A stretch of 64,000 bases of DNA. It comes from Janthinobacterium agaricidamnosum (GTDB taxonomy: Bacteria > Pseudomonadota > Gammaproteobacteria > Burkholderiales > Burkholderiaceae_D). Each line of letters starts with the position of its first letter. Position 1 is the first letter of the stretch. A program made the translations under genes and the position numbers. Positions 44,942 through 51,994 of the stretch are shown piece by piece. Location: assembly GCF_003667705.1 (NCBI RefSeq), contig NZ_CP033019.1, forward strand, positions 4,712,001-4,776,000. The letters run 5' to 3'. The notes under the pieces were generated by a model, which was not told the DNA's origin, made no database searches, and was given only the letters and a program-made list of their open reading frames with translations.

Positions 44942-45901
44942 TCAGCTGAAAACTCCGGCCGCTGCCAGCTCGCGGTCCCACGGCGGCACGGGCTGGTATT
45001 CGGCCACCAGGAAATCGATCAGCGCGCGCACCTTGGGCGAAGGCTGGCGGCTGGCCGGATACAGGGCGCTCAAGTGATTCAGGGGCAGGTCCCAGCCGGA
45101 CAGCACGGGCAGCAGGCTGCCATCGAGCAGGTTGCGCCAGGCGAGAAACGTGGTGCTGTAGACGATGCCCAGCCCCCGCTGCGCCGCCTGGTGCAGCACC
45201 AGGCCGTTATTCGCCGTAAAACCCGCCTGCACGCGCACGCTCACTTCCTCCCGCTGTTCCCCGTCTCCGCGCTGGAAATGCCAGTTCGTGCCATCGGTCA
45301 AATGGCTGAAATGCAGGCACTGGTGCTTCAATAAATCCTGCGGCGTCTGCGGCACGCCCCATTGCGCCAGGTAGGCGGGACTGGCGCACAGCACGGCGCG
45401 GCACGGCGCCAAAGGCCGCATGGCCAGCGCGCTGCTGTCCGGGATGCCGCCCACGCGGATGGTCAAGTCAAAGCCGTGGCGTATCGGGTCGAGCAGCGCA
45501 TCGTCGACAAACAGCTCGGCCCGCACCTGCGGGTGCAGCAGGCTGAAACGGGCGACGGCATCGGCCAGCCACGCGCTGCCGAAGCTCGATGGCGCCTGGA
45601 TGCGCAGCGGCCCGGCCAGCTCCGCCCCCGCTCCCGCCTGCGCCACGTGCGCCACCATGCGCGCCGCTTCCTGCGCCTGGCTGACGGTGGCCATGCACGG
45701 CGCCAGGTAGGCGCGGCCCGCGTCCGTCAAACTCACTTCGCGCGTGGAGCGGTGCAGCAGGCGCGCGTTCAGGCGCTCTTCCAGCTGCATGATGGTCTTG
45801 CTGACCATGGCGCGCGTCAGCCCCAGGCGCTGCCCGGCCACCGTAAAGCTGCGCTGGCGCGCCACTTCGACAAAGATTTCCATCGCTTTTAGTTGATCCA
45901 T
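44942..45901 (-). CDS. LysR-family transcriptional regulator
   Basis: This ~319-residue regulator has an N-terminal winged helix (MDQLKAMEIFVEVARQRSF, RLGLTRAMVSKTIMQLEERL, RLLHRSTREVSLTDAGRAYL) and a C-terminal type-2 periplasmic-binding-like effector domain. The frame also allows a start at 45916, but MDQLKAMEIF from 45901 is the usual LysR start and leaves the upstream dyad outside the coding region. It is divergent from the phytanoyl-CoA dioxygenase-like operon, which it probably controls together with itself. Confidence 0.92.
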   Translation of the reverse strand: MDQLKAMEIFVEVARQRSFTVAGQRLGLTRAMVSKTIMQLEERLNARLLHRSTREVSLTDAGRAYLAPCMATVSQAQEAARMVAHVAQAGAGAELAGPLRIQAPSSFGSAWLADAVARFSLLHPQVRAELFVDDALLDPIRHGFDLTIRVGGIPDSSALAMRPLAPCRAVLCASPAYLAQWGVPQTPQDLLKHQCLHFSHLTDGTNWHFQRGDGEQREEVSVRVQAGFTANNGLVLHQAAQRGLGIVYSTTFLAWRNLLDGSLLPVLSGWDLPLNHLSALYPASRQPSPKVRALIDFLVAEYQPVPPWDRELAAAGVFS

Positions 45902-45906
45902 ATCAA

Positions 45907-45933
45907 AGATTGTCATCGCTTTGGCGACAATCT
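45907..45933. promoter_or_regulatory. LysR-type operator dyad
   Basis: AGATTGTC (45907-45914) and GACAATCT (45926-45933) are perfect inverted repeats with an 11-base spacer, fitting the T-N11-A LysR box. It lies immediately upstream of the LysR start at 45901 and 78 bases before the divergent operon. Confidence 0.65.
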
Positions 45934-46010
45934 GTCAACCACTGGGCGATTGTTTGCGCACTGTCCCCATCCTACAATGGCGCCTTCTACCAATCTCCGG
46001 AGCCGCCGCC

Positions 46011-46850
46011 ATGCTGACGATCGAACAACAGGAACAATACCAACGCGACGGCTACATCATCCTGCCCGATTTCAAGGGCGCGGATGAAATCGCCGCGCTG
46101 CGCGCGCGCGCCGAGCAGATTGTCAACGAATTCGATCCCAGCGTCAGCCAGTCGATCTTCACCACGCGCGACCAGGCGAAGAACACCAACGATTATTTCC
46201 TCGCCTCCGACAACACCATCCGCTGCTTCTTCGAGGAAGAGGCGTTCGGCGCGGACGGCCAGCTGAAACAGGCGAAATCGCTGTCGATCAACAAGATCGG
46301 CCACGCCATGCACGACCTGGACCCCGTCTTCCGCGCTTTTTCGGCCGACCCGAAACTGGCCGAAGTGGCGCGCGACTTGGGCCTGGCGGATGCGCAGGTA
46401 TGGCAATCGATGTATATATTTAAACAGCCCGGCATCGGCGGCGAAGTACGCTGGCACCAGGACGCCACGTATTTCGAGACCACGCCGGTCAGCGTGACCA
46501 CGTTCTGGTTCGCGCTGGAAGACGCGACCCTGGACAACGGCTGCCTGTGGGCCGAACCGGGCGGCCACCGCGGCCCCCTGCGCGAACGCTTCATCCGCAA
46601 CGGCGACCAGGTGCGCGTGGAAAAGCTCGATGCCATGCCGTGGCCCGACGACAGCACGGCCGTGCCACTGGAAGTGAAGGCGGGCGCCCTCGTCTGCTTC
46701 CACGGCTTGCTGCCCCACTACAGCGCGCCGAACCGCTCGCCCGTCTCGCGCCACGCCTACACCTTGCACGCCACCGACGGCCAGACCGAATATGCGGCGC
46801 ACAACTGGATACAGCGCGACGCGGCGTTCCCCGTGCGGGGCTTCGTCTGA
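46011..46850 (+). CDS. Phytanoyl-CoA dioxygenase (PhyH) family Fe(II)/2-oxoglutarate enzyme
   Basis: This 279-residue non-heme iron oxygenase starts QQEQYQRDGYIILPDFKG, the usual N-terminus. Iron ligands are the HxD pair in VRWHQDATYF and a distal His in FHGLLPHYSAPNRS, with an Arg (SRHAYTLH) to bind 2-oxoglutarate. FWFALEDATLDNGCLWAEPGGHRG is typical of the family. It overlaps the next gene by one base. The substrate is unknown; bacterial PhyH proteins hydroxylate diverse small molecules. ATG 46011 is chosen because GGAG lies nine bases upstream, although the frame opens at 45921. Confidence 0.9.
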   Translation: MLTIEQQEQYQRDGYIILPDFKGADEIAALRARAEQIVNEFDPSVSQSIFTTRDQAKNTNDYFLASDNTIRCFFEEEAFGADGQLKQAKSLSINKIGHAMHDLDPVFRAFSADPKLAEVARDLGLADAQVWQSMYIFKQPGIGGEVRWHQDATYFETTPVSVTTFWFALEDATLDNGCLWAEPGGHRGPLRERFIRNGDQVRVEKLDAMPWPDDSTAVPLEVKAGALVCFHGLLPHYSAPNRSPVSRHAYTLHATDGQTEYAAHNWIQRDAAFPVRGFV

Positions 46851-47671
46851 TGCGCATCGACGTCTTTGCCGCCCACTGGGGCAATAACGACCTGCCGCCC
46901 GACGTCTTCATCGACAAGGTACTGGCGGCCGGCTTCGACGGCATCGAGATGTCGCTGCCGCTGGACGCCGCCCTGCGCGAGGAGTGGACGGGGCGCATCG
47001 CCGATGCGGGCCTGGAGCTGATCGCCGCGCAGTGGGAAACTGTGTTCCACGGCGACTTCGAACTGCACCGCGCCGCCCTGGCGGAACTGCTAGAAAACGC
47101 CTGCCTGGCGCGCCCCGTGCTGGTCAACACGCACACGGGCAAGGATTACTATACCCAGGCGCAGAACGCGGCATTGATCGACCTGGCTGCCGCCATCTCG
47201 GCAAAGCACGGCGTGCCCATCGTGCACGAGCTTCACCGCAGCCGCTTTTCCGGCCACCCGATGCTGCTGCTGCCGTATCTGCAGCAGTATCCGCACCTGC
47301 CCTTGACGGCCGACCTGTCGCACTGGTGCTGCGCCTGCGAATCGCTGCTGGAAGACCAGCCGCACACGCTGGCGCAAGTGCTGCCGCTGGTGCGCCACGT
47401 GCATGCGCGCGTGGGCCATGCGCAGGGTCCGCAGGTGGCCGACTTCCGCGCGCCGGAAGCCAAGCCGGCGCTTGACGCCCACCTGGCCTGGTGGGATGCC
47501 ATCGTCGCGCTGCGCCGCGCGGCCGGCGCCGAGCGCATGACGTTCACGCCGGAATTCGGCCCCGCGCCGTACACGCAAACGCTGCCCTGGACGCAGCAGC
47601 CAGTGAGCGACGCGTGGGAGCAGAACGTCGCCATGCTGCAGCTTTTACGCCAGCGCTATCCTGCGGATTGA
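46850..47671 (+). CDS. Sugar phosphate isomerase/epimerase-like TIM-barrel protein
   Basis: This 273-residue TIM barrel belongs to the xylose isomerase-like AP-endonuclease-2 superfamily. Likely metal ligands in order are Glu (PIVHELHRSRF), Asp (LTADLSHW), His (HVHARVGHAQGP) and Glu (TFTPEFGP). The N-terminus AAHWGNNDLPPDVFIDKVLAAGFDGIEM is typical. ATG 46850 shares a base with the upstream TGA, so it is coupled to the PhyH-like enzyme and probably acts on the same compound. The 3' end overlaps the convergent LysR gene by 16 bases. Confidence 0.85.
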   Translation: MRIDVFAAHWGNNDLPPDVFIDKVLAAGFDGIEMSLPLDAALREEWTGRIADAGLELIAAQWETVFHGDFELHRAALAELLENACLARPVLVNTHTGKDYYTQAQNAALIDLAAAISAKHGVPIVHELHRSRFSGHPMLLLPYLQQYPHLPLTADLSHWCCACESLLEDQPHTLAQVLPLVRHVHARVGHAQGPQVADFRAPEAKPALDAHLAWWDAIVALRRAAGAERMTFTPEFGPAPYTQTLPWTQQPVSDAWEQNVAMLQLLRQRYPAD

Positions 47672-48594
47672 GCAAGCGGCGGAAGCTGCGCAAAATTGGC
47701 CTGCACGAAATCGATGAAGGCGCGCAGCGGGGCCGGCAGGTGGCGCCGGCCCGCATAGTATAAAAACGGGCCGGGAAAGGGCATCGACCAGTCTTCCAGC
47801 ACGGGCTGCAGCTGGCCCGCATCGATATACGGCTGCAGCCACTCTTCAAACAGATACACCAGACCATGGCCGGCGATGGCCATGCTGACCGCGAAGTCGG
47901 CCGCCGTCGGCGTGACGATCACGGGGCCGTCCGGCTCCACGCTCACTTTTTGCCCATCGCGTTCGAACTCCCATGGGGGAATCGCGCCACTGAGGAATTT
48001 TCCCAGCAGGCAGGCGTGCTGCAGCAGCTCGCGCGGATGCACGGGCACGCCCCGCTGCGCCAGGTAGGACGGTGCGCCCGCCACCGCGAAGCGCTGCGTG
48101 CGCGGGCCGATCGGGATGGCGATCATGTCCTGCTCCAGCCGCTCGCCATAGCGGATGCCGGCGTCGCAGCCACTGGCGACGACATCGACAAAATTATTAT
48201 CGACCACCAGCTCGACCCTGATCTGCGGATAGGCGCGCAGGAACTGGTCGACCATGGGCTGCAAAAAGAAGCGCGCCGCGTTGACCGGCACGTTCAGGCG
48301 CAAGGTGCCGCGCGGACTGTCGCGCAAGTCGTTCAGCACGTCGAGCGCGCTGCTCACTTCCTCGAGCGCCGGACGCAAACGCGTCAGCAACAGCGCGCCG
48401 GCTGCCGTCGGCGTCACGCTGCGCGTGGTGCGTTCCAGCAGGCGGATGCCCAGTTGCTGCTCCAGCCGCCGCAGCGCTTCGCTCAGCGCCGACGCCGACT
48501 GCCCGCTGGCGCGCGCGGCCTGGCGAAAACCCCGGTGCCCGGCCACCAGGGCAAAGGCGGACAGGTCGGCCATGGAAGGGTTGTCTGCATGCAT
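47656..48594 (-). CDS. LysR-family transcriptional regulator
   Basis: This ~312-residue LysR protein has a winged helix (LSAFALVAGHRGFRQAARASG, SALSEALRRLEQQLGIRLLE, TTRSVTPTAAGALLL) and an effector domain (LRLNVPVNAARFFLQPMVDQFL, YPQIRVELVVDNNFVDVV, DAGIRYGERLEQDMIAIP). Starts are possible at GTG 48609, ATG 48594 and ATG 48573; none has a strong ribosome site, and 48594 is a compromise. It is divergent from the pdxI-type reductase, which is its likely target. Confidence 0.9.
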   Translation of the reverse strand: MHADNPSMADLSAFALVAGHRGFRQAARASGQSASALSEALRRLEQQLGIRLLERTTRSVTPTAAGALLLTRLRPALEEVSSALDVLNDLRDSPRGTLRLNVPVNAARFFLQPMVDQFLRAYPQIRVELVVDNNFVDVVASGCDAGIRYGERLEQDMIAIPIGPRTQRFAVAGAPSYLAQRGVPVHPRELLQHACLLGKFLSGAIPPWEFERDGQKVSVEPDGPVIVTPTAADFAVSMAIAGHGLVYLFEEWLQPYIDAGQLQPVLEDWSMPFPGPFLYYAGRRHLPAPLRAFIDFVQANFAQLPPLAQSAG

Positions 48595-48724
48595 GAGGAG
48601 CGCTTTCACGGGGTGAGATTGTGCGTAAATAAGTACAGCCTGTGCCGGACTGACCCGATTATCATACAGCGTATTCGCCCTTAGGATGGCGGCTCCCGTC
48701 CCTTACCACTACACAGGAGCTCCC

Positions 48725-49600
48725 ATGCACACGTATGCCCCCGCCAGCGACCGCTTCACGCCCGCCCATTGCGACATCGCATTCAACCGCCTCGGCTACG
48801 GCGCCATGCAACTGGCCGGCCCACACGTCTGGGGCCCGCCGAAGGACCGCGCCGCCGCCGTTGCCGTGCTGCGCGAAGCCGTCGAACTGGGCATCAACCA
48901 TATCGACACGTCGGACTTTTACGGCCCCCACGTCACCAACCAGATCATCCGCGAAGCGCTGCATCCATACCGCGACGGCTTGACCATCGTCACCAAGATC
49001 GGCTTCGTGCGCGGTGCCGACCAGTCCTGGCTGCCGGCCGCATCGTCACAGCAACTGCGCGACGCCGTGCACGACAACCTGCGCAACCTGGGCCTGGACG
49101 TGCTCGATGTGGTCAACCTGCGCGCGCCGGGCATGGAAGGCCCCGACGGCTCGTCGCTTGCCGAGCCGCTGTCCACACTGGTGCAGCTGCAGCGGGAAGG
49201 CCTGGTGCGCCATATCGGCCTGTCCAATGTCGATGCCGGTCAGGTGGCCGAGGCCCAGCGCATCGCTCCCATCGTCTGCGTGCAGAACCACTACAATCTG
49301 GCACACCGCGCGGACGATGCGCTGATCGACACCCTGGCCGCGCAAGGCATCGCCTACGTGCCCTTCTTCCCCCTGGGCGGCTTTTCGCCGCTGCAGTCCG
49401 ATACCTTGAACCAGGTGGCGGCCGCCCTGCAGGCCACGCCGATGCAGGTGGCGCTGGCCTGGCTGCTGCAGCGCGCGCCGAATATGCTGGTCATTCCCGG
49501 CACCTCGTCCATTGCGCATCTGCGCGAGAATGTCGCCGCCGGCGCGCTCAGGCTCGACGCGCAGGCTTTGGCGGCATTGGGGTCGCTTGCAACTAAGTAG
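48725..49600 (+). CDS. pdxI: Aldo/keto reductase of the pyridoxal reductase (PdxI/YdbC) type
   Basis: This 291-residue NADPH-dependent reductase matches E. coli PdxI (YdbC) along its whole length from memory: NRLGYGAMQLAGP..WGPP.DR, NHIDTSDFYGPHVTNQIIRE, NLGLDVLDVVNLR, AYVPFFPLGGF.PLQS and QVALAWLLQR.PN.L.IPGTSS. Catalytic Asp61, Tyr66 and Lys91 are present. The fourth tetrad position falls in VVNLR (Arg133) instead of the usual His, as in PdxI itself. PdxI interconverts pyridoxine and pyridoxal in vitamin B6 salvage. AGGAG precedes ATG 48725. It is divergent from a LysR gene. Confidence 0.82.
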   Translation: MHTYAPASDRFTPAHCDIAFNRLGYGAMQLAGPHVWGPPKDRAAAVAVLREAVELGINHIDTSDFYGPHVTNQIIREALHPYRDGLTIVTKIGFVRGADQSWLPAASSQQLRDAVHDNLRNLGLDVLDVVNLRAPGMEGPDGSSLAEPLSTLVQLQREGLVRHIGLSNVDAGQVAEAQRIAPIVCVQNHYNLAHRADDALIDTLAAQGIAYVPFFPLGGFSPLQSDTLNQVAAALQATPMQVALAWLLQRAPNMLVIPGTSSIAHLRENVAAGALRLDAQALAALGSLATK

Positions 49601-49621
49601 CGCACTATATATACTGTGCCC

Positions 49622-50083
49622 ATGGATACCACCACCGCCCCCAACCCCTTGCACCAGGTGCCGCGCCTGGACGGCCAGCTGTGCTTTGCGCTGTACTCGA
49701 CCTCGCTTGCAATGAACAAGCTGTACCGCAAGCTCCTGCGCAAGCTCGGCCTGACCTATTCGCAGTACCTGGTGATGATGGTGTTGTGGGAGCGCGACGG
49801 CCTGACGGTGTCGGAAGTGGGCGAGCGCCTGTTCCTGGACTCGGCCACCCTGACGCCCTTGCTCAAGCGCATGGAGCAATCGGGCCTGCTGACGCGCACG
49901 CGCGCCGCCAGCGACGAGCGCCAGGTCATCATTTCCCTCACGCAGCAGGGAGACCAGCTGCGCCACGACGCGGCCCTGCTGCCCGAAGCCATCCTGACGG
50001 CCAGCCACTGCAGCGTGGAACAGATTGTGGACATGAAACAACAACTGAACCAGTTGCGCGACAGCCTGATGAAAAGTGAGTAA
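49622..50083 (+). CDS. ohrR: OhrR-type MarR-family peroxide-sensing repressor
   Basis: This ~153-residue winged-helix regulator has the OhrR signature [21 protein letters not shown], including the N-terminal Cys21 that senses organic hydroperoxides, followed by [20 protein letters not shown] and recognition region [21 protein letters not shown]. Repression would be relieved by oxidation of Cys21. Unusually, no ohr peroxidase gene lies next to it in this window; its upstream neighbour is the PdxI-type reductase, 21 bases away. ATG 49622 is preferred over GTG 49616. The IS1595 element lies downstream. Confidence 0.87.
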   Translation: MDTTTAPNPLHQVPRLDGQLCFALYSTSLAMNKLYRKLLRKLGLTYSQYLVMMVLWERDGLTVSEVGERLFLDSATLTPLLKRMEQSGLLTRTRAASDERQVIISLTQQGDQLRHDAALLPEAILTASHCSVEQIVDMKQQLNQLRDSLMKSE

Positions 50084-50161
50084 AAGCGCTGCTTTCCCGA
50101 GCAAAATCAGATAAAGCATCCACCTGACGGCGCCCGGCAAAAGCCGGTCCATCATCCGCCT

Positions 50162-50169
50162 TTCTTTAT
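50162..50169. repeat. Left target-site duplication of the IS1595 element
   Basis: TTCTTTAT directly precedes the left terminal inverted repeat and is repeated exactly at 51230-51237 after the right end. Eight bases is the duplication size characteristic of the IS1595 family. Confidence 0.85.
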
Positions 50170-51229
50170 GGCTCTGTCCCCGTTAAGTAGGGGAAGTTCA
50201 GGAATCTTCCTGTATCCCCGCTGTCTGACTGTGCATCGCAGACAAACGGGAGCATTTCATGCAGCCAGCCGAATGGAAAACCTTCATCGCCCAGTTCGCC
50301 GCACTGAGCCGTCGCCAGCGCCTGGCGGGCATCGCTCTGCTGCGAGGAAGCGCACCGCAGGACGCTGCCGCGGCACTGATCGAAAGCGTGGCCCGGCAGC
50401 GGTCACACTGTCCCGCCTGCAACAGCAGTCATGCTCACCTGCATGGCCATGCGCACGGACTGCAGCGCTACCGTTGCGTGCCGTGCGGCCGCACCTTCAA
50501 TGCACTCACTGGCACGCCGCTGGCGCGCTTGCGCCATAAATCACTGTGGCTCGACTACGCCGACTGCCTGCTCGAATCGGCTTCCGTGCGCAAGGCGGCA
50601 AGCCAGCTGGGCGTGCACCGCAACACCGCCTTTCGCTGGCGCCACCGGTTTTTAAGCCTGGCCAAGACGGACCGGCCCCATTGCCTGCATGGCATCGCCG
50701 AAGCGGACGAGCTGTATGTGCTGGAGTCGGAAAAGGGATCGCGGCATCTGACGCGTCCGGCGCGCCGCCGAGGCGGCCATGCCCACAAGCGCGGCGTTTC
50801 CAGTGAACAAGTCTGTATCCTGGTGGCGCGCGACCGCACGGGACAAACCCGCGATTTCGTCGCGGGAAAAGGGGCGCTGACCAAGGCGCAGCTGCATGCC
50901 TGCCTGCCACCCGTGATCGACAAGGACATCTTGCTGATGACCGACGACCACGCTGCCTATCGCGCCTTTGCCAAGGAAGCGGGAATCAGCCACCAGGCCG
51001 TCAATGTGCGTGCCGGCATCCGCGTGCAGGGCGCCGCGCATGTACAGAACGTCAATGCATATCACAACCGCCTGCGGGCATGGCTACGCCCCTTTCACGG
51101 CGTGGCGACGCGCTACCTGCCGAATTACCTGGGCTGGCGCTGGATACTGGACGCCGGGCGCATCCGCTCCCCGGAAACATTATTGAAGGCAACACTGGGA
51201 GCATTCCCACATCTGATGGTGACATAGCC
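50170..51229 (+). mobile_element. Complete IS1595-family insertion sequence
   Basis: A 1060-bp element. The left end GGCTCTGTCCCCGTTAA and the right end (reverse complement GGCTATGTCACCATCAG) match at most of the first 16 positions, forming imperfect terminal inverted repeats. An identical 8-bp sequence flanks both ends. It carries a single full-length transposase gene that ends two bases before the right terminus. All parts look intact, so it may be active. Confidence 0.9.
50259..51227 (+). CDS. IS1595-family (ISXO2-like) transposase
   Basis: This 322-residue DDE-type transposase has an N-terminal zinc ribbon with CPAC (about 49-52) and CVPCGRTFNALTGTPL (about 73-88), as in the ISXO2-like/IS1595 family. 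A helix-turn-helix stretch (VRKAASQLGVHRNTAFRWRHR) follows. Catalytic acidic residues are in EADELYVLESEKGSR and LMTDDHAAYRAF, and the last conserved block is HVQNVNAYHNRLRAWLRPFHGVAT..YL.NYLGW. The gene is full-length with no stop or frameshift. Confidence 0.92.
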   Translation: MQPAEWKTFIAQFAALSRRQRLAGIALLRGSAPQDAAAALIESVARQRSHCPACNSSHAHLHGHAHGLQRYRCVPCGRTFNALTGTPLARLRHKSLWLDYADCLLESASVRKAASQLGVHRNTAFRWRHRFLSLAKTDRPHCLHGIAEADELYVLESEKGSRHLTRPARRRGGHAHKRGVSSEQVCILVARDRTGQTRDFVAGKGALTKAQLHACLPPVIDKDILLMTDDHAAYRAFAKEAGISHQAVNVRAGIRVQGAAHVQNVNAYHNRLRAWLRPFHGVATRYLPNYLGWRWILDAGRIRSPETLLKATLGAFPHLMVT

Positions 51230-51237
51230 TTCTTTAT
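51230..51237. repeat. Right target-site duplication of the IS1595 element
   Basis: TTCTTTAT, identical to 50162-50169, immediately after the right inverted repeat. Confidence 0.85.
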
Positions 51238-51429
51238 TGCAAAGAGAAACAAGGACGGCCCCACCCTGCGTATAGAATAGTTGCCACTATTTCCTTACAA
51301 CAACGTCAGGGTGACCATGCGCATACCTTTCTGCTCCCCCGAAGACCTACCGCACCGCCTCCTGCGCGCAAGGTCACGCCTTCGCGCGTGGAACTGTTCA
51401 AGAGCGAAAAATCACCCAAGGAGAAGCTG

Positions 51430-51495
51430 ATGCGCGATTTTCATCCACCGTTGAAAGGCAAGAGCAATGGCCCGGCCAAGGGCGACGCGGCATGA
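51430..51495 (+). CDS. Possible 21-residue leader peptide or remnant of a larger gene
   Basis: ATG 51430 has AAGGAG seven bases upstream, encodes MRDFHPPLKGKSNGPAKGDA and one further Ala, and its TGA overlaps the next gene's ATG (ATGA). The same frame is open upstream (RKVTPSRVELFKSEKSPKEK) but has no start codon back to the IS element. Another frame starting at ATG 51317 with an AGGGTG site begins MRIPFCSPEDLPHR, so a longer small gene may have been frameshifted. It could be a short coupled peptide or a decayed gene. Confidence 0.35.
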   Translation: MRDFHPPLKGKSNGPAKGDAA

Positions 51496-51980
51496 AGCGC
51501 TGGCGTGCGCTGACGGCCGTCACGCTGGCCTGCATCAGCATGGCGGCCGCCGCCCATAACTTCCACATGGGCATCGCCGACATCAGCTATAACGCGGCCA
51601 GCGGCAGCACGGAAGTGGTCCACACCTACACGGGCCACGACGTCGAGGCGCTGCTGACGAATCTGTACCAGCGCCGGTTCGACCTGGGCCAGGAAGACAG
51701 CGAAGCGGCGCTGCGCCGCTATGTCGAAAAACAGTTTTATCTCGTGGCGCCGGACGGCAGGCGATTGCGCCTGAACTGGGTCGGGATGAAGGTCGATGCC
51801 GACAACGTGGTGATCTTCCAGGAGATCGAACGCACGCGTCTGGCCCCCGCCACGCGCATTCATAACCAGTTGCTGATCGACTTCCTGCCCAGCCAGCGCA
51901 ATACCCTCAACGTGCAGGACAGCGGCAGCATCCAGACGCTGATCTTCGACCGCCAGAACTCGGAATGGCCGATCCGCTAA
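51492..51980 (+). CDS. DUF6702-family exported protein
   Basis: This 162-residue protein has a signal peptide ending at MAAAAH. Mature HNFHMGIADISYNAASGSTEVVHTYTGHDVE is characteristic of DUF6702, small secreted proteins often found beside TonB receptors or membrane proteins. The rest is beta-rich (FYLVAPDGRRLRLNWVGMKV, NVVIFQEIERTRL, IHNQLLIDFLPSQRNTLNVQ). Function is unknown. It lies directly upstream of a TonB receptor, with the two genes adjoining or slightly overlapping, so a joint uptake role is likely. Confidence 0.82.
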   Translation: MKRWRALTAVTLACISMAAAAHNFHMGIADISYNAASGSTEVVHTYTGHDVEALLTNLYQRRFDLGQEDSEAALRRYVEKQFYLVAPDGRRLRLNWVGMKVDADNVVIFQEIERTRLAPATRIHNQLLIDFLPSQRNTLNVQDSGSIQTLIFDRQNSEWPIR

Positions 51981-51994
51981 TCCCCGGCATACCC

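Noticed and set aside
51248-51262. Alternative right end of the insertion sequence, resembling the left end
   Set aside because: The match is weaker than that of the end at 51229 and no duplicated target sequence is found. The 51229 end gives an exact 8-bp duplication.
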